Shown here one piece after another: positions 5,387 through 8,253 of a DNA stretch of 8,253 nt. Source of the DNA: Ferrimicrobium sp. (lineage in GTDB: Bacteria > Actinomycetota > Acidimicrobiia > Acidimicrobiales > Acidimicrobiaceae); assembly GCA_027365375.1 (NCBI GenBank), contig DAHXNM010000205.1:1-8253 (forward strand). Reading direction: 5' to 3'. Positions within the stretch are counted from its first letter, which is position 1, and each line of letters begins with the position of its first letter. Made by a program: the position numbers and the translations under genes. The notes below the pieces were generated by a model. It searched no databases. It had not been told where the DNA came from and saw only the letters and a program-made list of their open reading frames with translations.

Positions 5387-5983
5387 ATGGGTAGGGCGGT
5401 GCCAATAGCTATTGGCGTCGCTACCGTTCTTGCCTCCAGTTGGGCGGCCAGTACGCAGCTAGGGAGTGTATCTCTAGCCAGCTACGGTTCCGTTGGGCGT
5501 CCGCAATCCGTTGACAACACCGGAGTGTTCCCAGTTACTTATTCATCGACATCGCAGGTCACACTCTTGAGTGAAAATGGCTTGGCAGTGCTACAGAATC
5601 TAGGACCGATGGCTCACGCCACCGAGGGTGTAACCCAGTTGGTGGCGCCACCCATACCCTCGCCGGGTCCGCCGCCGATCCCGTTAGCGGCACCCAAGCC
5701 ACCCCCACCTGCGGCACCCAAGCCACCCCCACCTCCCGAGTACTCGCAGTCGGGGGTTGTGTCGTGGTACGGTTCGCCAGCGGGTACCTGTGCCTCCCCG
5801 AGTCTTCCATTTGGAACCGTGGTGACGGTTACCAATGCTTACAGTGGCGCATCGACCAACTGTGTCGTCAATGATCGCGGTCCATACGTTGGTGGTCGAA
5901 TCCTCGATCTGTCGCCGGCATCGTTCGCGAACATCGCTCCTCTTGGCCAGGGGCTGACGCAGGCGGTACTACACTGGCAATAA
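5387..5983 (+). CDS. Secreted RlpA-like double-psi beta-barrel protein with proline-rich linker
   Basis: With the ATG at 5387 the product has 198 residues. It begins with a signal peptide (MGRAVPIAIGVATVLASSWA, likely cut near residue 20-25). A low-complexity Ser/Thr/Val region follows, then a Pro-rich linker (about 88-117) and a C-terminal RlpA/DPBB domain (about 122-198). The domain shows SWYG (126-129), LPFGTVVTVTN, NDRGPY with Asp163, and GGRILDLSPASF. Cys135 and Cys159 may form a disulfide. RlpA proteins are septal, peptidoglycan-binding lytic transglycosylases in Pseudomonas. Here the TANGE-type loop is missing and the conserved His before LPFGT is Ser137, so catalysis is uncertain. I preferred 5387 because AAGAGG (5372-5377) sits 9 nt upstream and the signal peptide then starts at Met. 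An in-frame TTG at 5282 would add 35 residues and run through the RNA stems. It occupies the slot of rpfB between tatD and ksgA. Confidence 0.85.
   Translation: MGRAVPIAIGVATVLASSWAASTQLGSVSLASYGSVGRPQSVDNTGVFPVTYSSTSQVTLLSENGLAVLQNLGPMAHATEGVTQLVAPPIPSPGPPPIPLAAPKPPPPAAPKPPPPPEYSQSGVVSWYGSPAGTCASPSLPFGTVVTVTNAYSGASTNCVVNDRGPYVGGRILDLSPASFANIAPLGQGLTQAVLHWQ
5687..5734 (+). repeat. Perfect 24-bp tandem duplication in the proline-rich linker
   Basis: The 24 bp at 5687-5710 are repeated without any mismatch at 5711-5734. The repeat is in frame and encodes AAPKPPPP twice. Identity at all codon third positions points to a recent slippage or duplication event. Such a linker can change length without breaking the frame. 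Confidence 0.95.
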
Positions 5984-6841
5984 TTGACGACTGGTGTCTC
6001 GAAATCTGAATTACAGCGCAGATTGTTCTCAAAAGGCTTTGAGGCGTCGCGTGCGCTCGGTCAGAACTTCCTAGTAGATGCGAATATTGCGCGCAAGATA
6101 GCGAGCGAGGCGGCCACCGGACAGCAATCTAGGGCGATTGAGATTGGTCCTGGAGCGGGATCTCTCACTGTTTTTCTAGCCGAGGCTTTCGAGCAGGTGC
6201 TGGCGATTGAGGCTGATCGTGCGCTCGTAGCTGAGTTGCAATCGTTGTTGATGGATCGGCAGATTGCAAATGTCGATGTCGTCAATGGCGATGCACTACA
6301 GTTTGATTTCGTTCACGCTGACCTTGCTCTGCTGCCCACAATTGTCGTTGGAAACTTGCCCTACAACATAGCTTCGCAGATCATTCTTCGAGTACTCGAG
6401 CATGCTTGGTATGTCGAATCTATGGTAGTCATGGTTCAGGCGGAGATGGCGGATCGGCTGTTGGCCCCGGCCGGTAGTCGCAACTCCTCGGCGTTCGGGG
6501 TGCACGTAGCACTGATGGCTAGAACTCGGTCTGTGCTGACCGTTCCTCCATCGGTCTTTGTTCCATCGCCGAAGGTGGCCTCTAAGGTGATCAGGTTGGA
6601 TCGTATAAGAGATCCCATCTCTGTCGTTGACCCTTGCCTCTACGCCACCCTGATTTGGGTGATTAGAACGACGTTTGGACATCGCCGTCAGATGTTGCGC
6701 CGAGTGCTAAGCGCCGAACAGAGTGCTGTGGTGGCATCGCTTGGCATAGAGGTGACAAGGCGACCCGAGTCGTTGCTCATGGAGGAGTGGATCGCCATCG
6801 CCCAAGGCCTAGAGGAGGCTGGCATTGGTGCACCGCGTTGA
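5984..6841 (+). CDS. ksgA: 16S rRNA (adenine(1518)-N6/adenine(1519)-N6)-dimethyltransferase KsgA (RsmA)
   Basis: KsgA transfers four methyl groups from SAM to two adjacent adenosines in helix 45 of 16S rRNA during late 30S assembly. Its loss gives kasugamycin resistance. The 285 residues include the family hallmark ALGQNFLVD (24-32), SAM motif I EIGPGAGSLT (53-62), the acidic residue in AIEAD (74-78), NGDALQFD (101-108), the catalytic NLPY (124-127) and the C-terminal VFVPSPKVASKVIRLDR block. The start is the TTG at 5984, directly after the preceding TAA stop (TAATTG). It is the only start that keeps the usual ~25 residues before LGQNF. There is no SD, so translation likely relies on re-initiation after the RlpA-like gene. 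Its 3' end overlaps ispE by 14 nt. The tatD-x-ksgA-ispE order is conserved in actinobacteria. Confidence 0.96.
   Translation: MTTGVSKSELQRRLFSKGFEASRALGQNFLVDANIARKIASEAATGQQSRAIEIGPGAGSLTVFLAEAFEQVLAIEADRALVAELQSLLMDRQIANVDVVNGDALQFDFVHADLALLPTIVVGNLPYNIASQIILRVLEHAWYVESMVVMVQAEMADRLLAPAGSRNSSAFGVHVALMARTRSVLTVPPSVFVPSPKVASKVIRLDRIRDPISVVDPCLYATLIWVIRTTFGHRRQMLRRVLSAEQSAVVASLGIEVTRRPESLLMEEWIAIAQGLEEAGIGAPR
6811..6818 (+). promoter_or_regulatory. Strong Shine-Dalgarno for ispE inside the ksgA 3' end
   Basis: AGAGGAGG at 6811-6818 is the best ribosome binding site in the window. It lies 9 nt from the GTG at 6828 and 6 nt from the alternative TTG at 6825. It decides the ispE start in favour of GTG. 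Confidence 0.8.
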
Positions 6842-7652
6842 GGCCCCAGCAAAACTGACGATCCGTTTCGAGGTGCGTTCGCGGCGTAGCGATGGGTATC
6901 ACCTTATCGAGGCAGAGATGGTTGCCTTATCCCTTGCAGATCTCCTCAAAGTTGACACCGCCGTCTCTGTTGGTGGCGTGACAATGATAGCAGAGCCTCT
7001 TCTTGGTGATGTTGATCGTTATCGCGTGGATGTCGACGACTCGAATTCAGTGGTCAGGGCACTCGATTTTCTAGGGGTGACTGCTCAGGTAGAGGTCAAG
7101 AAGCGGATTCCACAGGGCGCCGGCTTGGGAGGCGGATCAAGTGATGCTGCGGCGATTCTGCGCGCGCTGGGCTACCAGGGTGATCCATCAGCTGCTGCTA
7201 TCCTAGGAGCGGACGTGCCGCCCTCGTTGGTCGGCGGGCATATATTCGTCAGTGGAATTGGCGATGAGGTTGAACTTCTTCCTGACCTACGACGCGACTA
7301 CGTCCTCTTCCTGCCCGAGTTCTCTATGTCAACCGTAGCTGTCTATCGTGCCTTTGATCGGGTGGGGAGTGATGGAGGGGGCAATGATTTGTTTTTGGCG
7401 GCATGTGAGGTTGAACCTAAGCTACGAGTGCTTACCCTCGAGTTGGGGGCACGGTTCCAAAAGCCGCTAATGCTGGCTGGTTCAGGCTCTACTCTTTTTG
7501 TCGAGGCTACCCTTGCCGAGCTCGGTCTGATATCGCAAAGGACGAGTGAAGGACTAGAACTGGCGATGTTGAGTACATCGGTTGGGTCGGTAGTCGTTGT
7601 CGGGTGTCATACGCTAGCGAGGCCAGAGTCGACCGAACACGGAAAGTTGTGA
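6828..7652 (+). CDS. ispE: 4-diphosphocytidyl-2-C-methyl-D-erythritol kinase
   Basis: IspE phosphorylates 4-diphosphocytidyl-2-C-methyl-D-erythritol with ATP, the fourth step of the MEP route to isoprenoid precursors. From the GTG at 6828 the protein has 274 residues. The GHMP-kinase features are APAKLTIRFEV with catalytic Lys9, RRSDGYH (20-25 region), the glycine-rich ATP loop PQGAGLGGGSSDAAA (about 95-109), LGADVP with the catalytic Asp129, a GND/NDL block and the third motif AGSGSTLF. Two positions deviate from the usual consensus: GADVPP where Phe normally follows VP, and GSGST where GSGPT is usual. Both flank the active site but leave the catalytic pair intact. The start lies inside ksgA behind a strong AGAGGAGG, so the two are co-expressed. 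It is the last gene of the run and is followed 7 nt later by a strong hairpin. Confidence 0.94.
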   Translation: MHRVEAPAKLTIRFEVRSRRSDGYHLIEAEMVALSLADLLKVDTAVSVGGVTMIAEPLLGDVDRYRVDVDDSNSVVRALDFLGVTAQVEVKKRIPQGAGLGGGSSDAAAILRALGYQGDPSAAAILGADVPPSLVGGHIFVSGIGDEVELLPDLRRDYVLFLPEFSMSTVAVYRAFDRVGSDGGGNDLFLAACEVEPKLRVLTLELGARFQKPLMLAGSGSTLFVEATLAELGLISQRTSEGLELAMLSTSVGSVVVVGCHTLARPESTEHGKL

Positions 7653-7659
7653 GAAAGAG

Positions 7660-7690
7660 ATCACCCCCAGGCCAGAAGCCTGGGGGTGAT
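7660..7690. terminator. 13-bp hairpin, likely bidirectional terminator
   Basis: ATCACCCCCAGGC (7660-7672) and GCCTGGGGGTGAT (7678-7690) are perfect complements around the loop CAGAA. It lies 7 nt after the ispE stop and 18 nt beyond the bS22-like stop, between two convergent genes. On the minus strand it is followed by the T-rich TCTCTTTCTC. On the plus strand there is no U-tract, so termination in that direction would rely on stem strength, as is common in actinobacteria. Confidence 0.85.
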
Positions 7691-7708
7691 GATCAAACCG
7701 TGAATCAG

Positions 7709-7807
7709 TTAACGACCAGCGCGTCGCTGCCAGCGCGTCTTCTTCAACATCTTCTTATGCTTCTTTTTGCGCATGCGTTTGCGGCGCTTCTTAATCAGTG
7801 ATCCCAT
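7709..7807 (-). CDS. bS22-like tiny ribosomal protein (AURKAIP1/COX24 domain, 32 aa)
   Basis: The minus strand encodes 32 residues that begin MGSLIKKRRKRM, continue RKKKHKKMLKKTRWQRR and end in AGR. This is the pattern of the actinobacterial AURKAIP1/COX24-domain protein, first seen as bS22 in the mycobacterial 30S subunit near the decoding region. The mycobacterial form begins MGSVIKKRRKRMSKKKHRK. Length and the KKRRKRM...KKKH...LL/ML..TR.QRR core agree. The start is ATG at 7807. No SD is visible, and a -10-like TAGCAT (7822 to 7817) is 9 nt upstream, so the mRNA is probably nearly leaderless. It is convergent with ispE and divergent from tRNA-Gln. More than half the residues are Lys or Arg, as expected for an rRNA-buried peptide. 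Confidence 0.92.
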   Translation of the reverse strand: MGSLIKKRRKRMRKKKHKKMLKKTRWQRRAGR

Positions 7808-7814
7808 GATTGAG

Positions 7815-7843
7815 AGATGCTAGTCGCTGCTATGCCAGCATCT
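7815..7843 (-). promoter_or_regulatory. Putative bS22 promoter region with overlapping inverted repeat
   Basis: On the minus strand, TAGCAT (7822 to 7817) is -10-like and ends 9 nt before the ATG. The position 17 bp further upstream reads ACAGAT, a poor -35. An inverted repeat AGATGCT (7815-7821) and AGCATCT (7837-7843) covers the -10 hexamer and part of the spacer. It could be an operator or a chance hairpin. Confidence 0.35.
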
Positions 7844-7858
7844 GTCTCCTTGCTCGCA

Positions 7859-7886
7859 TTGGTCGGCAACGAATCGGGCGTATGGT
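7859..7886 (+). promoter_or_regulatory. Putative promoter of tRNA-Gln
   Basis: TTGGTC (7859-7864) and TATGGT (7881-7886) are separated by 16 bp and resemble a housekeeping promoter. The predicted start near 7893 would leave about 10 nt before the mature tRNA 5' end. An alternative -10, TAGGGT at 7886-7891, has a worse spacing to this -35. Confidence 0.5.
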
Positions 7887-7903
7887 AGGGTAACAGGTTG
7901 CAG

Positions 7904-7979
7904 TGGCGGGTAGTTCAATCGGCAGAACGCCTGACTTTGGATCAGGAGGTTCCAGGTTCGAGCCCTGGCCCGCCAGCCA
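7904..7979 (+). tRNA. tRNA-Gln (anticodon TTG) with encoded CCA
   Basis: The acceptor stem is TGGCGGG (7904-7910) paired with CCCGCCA (7969-7975). The discriminator G at 7976 is followed by CCA at 7977-7979. The anticodon stem CCTGA/TCAGG encloses the loop CTTTGGA, giving anticodon TTG, which reads CAA. The T arm CCAGG-TTCGAGC-CCTGG is perfect. The U1-A72 first pair and G73 are typical of glutamine tRNAs. The encoded CCA matters because an integrase begins about 120 bp downstream, and a tRNA 3' end restored by an incoming element is the usual picture. Confidence 0.97.
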
Positions 7980-8035
7980 GAAACCCCCAGCTCAGAGGCA
8001 GTATTGCGCAGAGCACTATACGCTCTAAAGGTTGC

Positions 8036-8067
8036 GTGATACGGATGTGATACGGATAGGTATCCGT
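8036..8067 (+). repeat. Direct 11-bp repeats and a palindrome built on CGGAT
   Basis: GTGATACGGAT occurs twice in tandem (8036-8046 and 8047-8057). The second copy runs into the palindrome ACGGATA-GG-TATCCGT (8052-8067). A further inverted copy, CGGATACCT, is found at 8132-8140 inside the integrase frame, complementary to AGGTATCCG (8058-8066). Clustered half-sites between a tRNA and an integrase suggest recombinase arm sites or operator sites. Confidence 0.8.
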
Positions 8068-8085
8068 GGAGCGACTGCTTGCTGG

Positions 8086-8098
8086 TAGTGTGATCACA
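8086..8098 (+). promoter_or_regulatory. Candidate leaderless int promoter overlapped by palindrome TGTGATCACA
   Basis: TAGTGT (8086-8091) is a possible -10 only 6 nt before the integrase ATG, consistent with leaderless transcription. The perfect 10-bp palindrome TGTGATCACA (8089-8098) overlaps this hexamer and includes the A of the start codon. A repressor bound there would block initiation. No good -35 is apparent. Confidence 0.4.
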
Positions 8099-8253
8099 TG
8101 CGCGGAAGTATCACTCCCCACAAGGGCCAACCGGATACCTGGCGATTGCAGGTTTACTTAGGTCAAGATCCCGCTACTGGCAGGGAGCGGCGCAAGACTA
8201 AGGTCTTCCACGGGCCGCGTAGACAGGCGGAGAAGGCTCTCAACGAGATGGTC
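8098..8253 (+). CDS. Tyrosine-recombinase-type integrase, N-terminal part (cut by the window edge)
   Basis: The frame opens at ATG 8098 and stays open for 52 codons to the end of the window. The peptide starts MRGSITPHKGQPDTWRLQVY, then LGQDPATGRERRKTKVFHGPRRQAEKALNEMV. The order Gly-Ser-Ile plus basic loop, W-R-L-x-V-x-L-G-x-D-P-x-T-G, K-x-F-x-G-x-R-x-A-E-x-A-L is the AP2-like arm-binding domain at the front of many actinobacterial phage and ICE integrases. The catalytic R-H-R-Y domain would lie downstream, so activity cannot be judged. It sits about 120 bp after tRNA-Gln and reads away from it, as expected for an element inserted at the tRNA 3' end. The start was chosen because the domain usually begins with M-R-G-S or M-x-G-S within a few residues. 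Confidence 0.85.
   Translation, partial: MRGSITPHKGQPDTWRLQVYLGQDPATGRERRKTKVFHGPRRQAEKALNEMV

Larger units (their letters stand above)
7953..8253 (+). mobile_element. Left end of an integrated genetic element at tRNA-Gln (boundary approximate)
   Basis: The tRNA 3' half, the CGGAT repeat cluster, the palindrome and the integrase N-terminus follow one another without any chromosomal gene. Integrases of this type commonly recombine in the T-arm/acceptor part of a tRNA, so the att core probably lies within 7953-7979 or slightly beyond. The second att copy and all cargo lie outside the window. It is therefore unknown whether this is a prophage, an ICE or a decaying remnant. Confidence 0.65.

Noticed and set aside
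5559..5835. Two minus-strand ORFs of 83 and 73 codons with Gly/Pro-rich repeats
   Set aside because: They are complements of the Pro-rich linker of the RlpA-like gene, low complexity and without start signals.
7604..7801. 65-codon plus-strand ORF after ispE
   Set aside because: It spans the terminator hairpin and is the antisense of the bS22-like gene.
8010..8026. AGAGC/GCTCT hairpin after the tRNA as its terminator
   Set aside because: Only 5 bp with a 7-nt loop and no T-tract; too weak to call.
7942..8130. Minus-strand ORF ending in GPGLEPGTS
   Set aside because: That ending is the well-known artefact of translating a tRNA T arm; it overlaps tRNA-Gln.
1..8253. CRISPR arrays, insertion sequences, replication origins
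   Set aside because: No regularly spaced repeats, transposase or terminal inverted repeats, and no DnaA-box cluster were seen.

Overview
The window looks like chromosomal DNA of an actinobacterium of intermediate G+C, with an integrated element starting at its right edge. The actinobacterial call rests on three things: two tiny basic ORFs that resemble the ribosomal proteins bL37 and bS22 known from mycobacterial ribosomes; the gene order rsmI-metG-tatD-(cell-wall protein)-ksgA-ispE; and several starts that seem leaderless. The moderate base composition and the sequences suggest an Acidimicrobiia-like lineage. That finer placement is inference, not demonstrated.

Left edge (1-675): the C-terminal end of a membrane protein, about 260 bp without a convincing gene, then a 27-codon bL37-like gene on the minus strand. 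It faces away from ychF across 68 bp. In that gap a palindromic TTCGAA sits exactly 17 bp from a -10-like hexamer on each side.

Central block (676-7652): eight plus-strand genes, tightly packed. They are ychF (translation-associated ATPase), a divergent DUF192-like small protein, rsmI (16S rRNA C1402 2'-O-methylation), metG (Met-tRNA synthetase), tatD (metal-dependent nuclease), a secreted RlpA-like double-psi beta-barrel protein, ksgA (16S rRNA A1518/A1519 dimethylation) and ispE (MEP isoprenoid pathway). Many junctions overlap or touch (ATGA, TGATG, TAATTG), which suggests translational coupling. The theme is ribosome maturation and translation, plus one envelope gene. The only sizeable gap lies before the RlpA-like gene. 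It holds a candidate promoter and two abutting RNA stems, the best candidate regulatory RNA here. In M. tuberculosis this slot holds rpfB, and in Bacillus a 3D-domain protein.

Right part (7653-8253): a 13-bp hairpin serves as a likely bidirectional terminator between ispE and the convergent 32-codon bS22-like gene. A tRNA-Gln(TTG) with encoded CCA follows. About 120 bp after the tRNA, the N-terminus of a tyrosine-recombinase-type integrase begins and runs off the window. The gap holds CGGAT-type repeats and a palindrome touching the integrase start codon. This is the typical layout of an element integrated at a tRNA 3' end.
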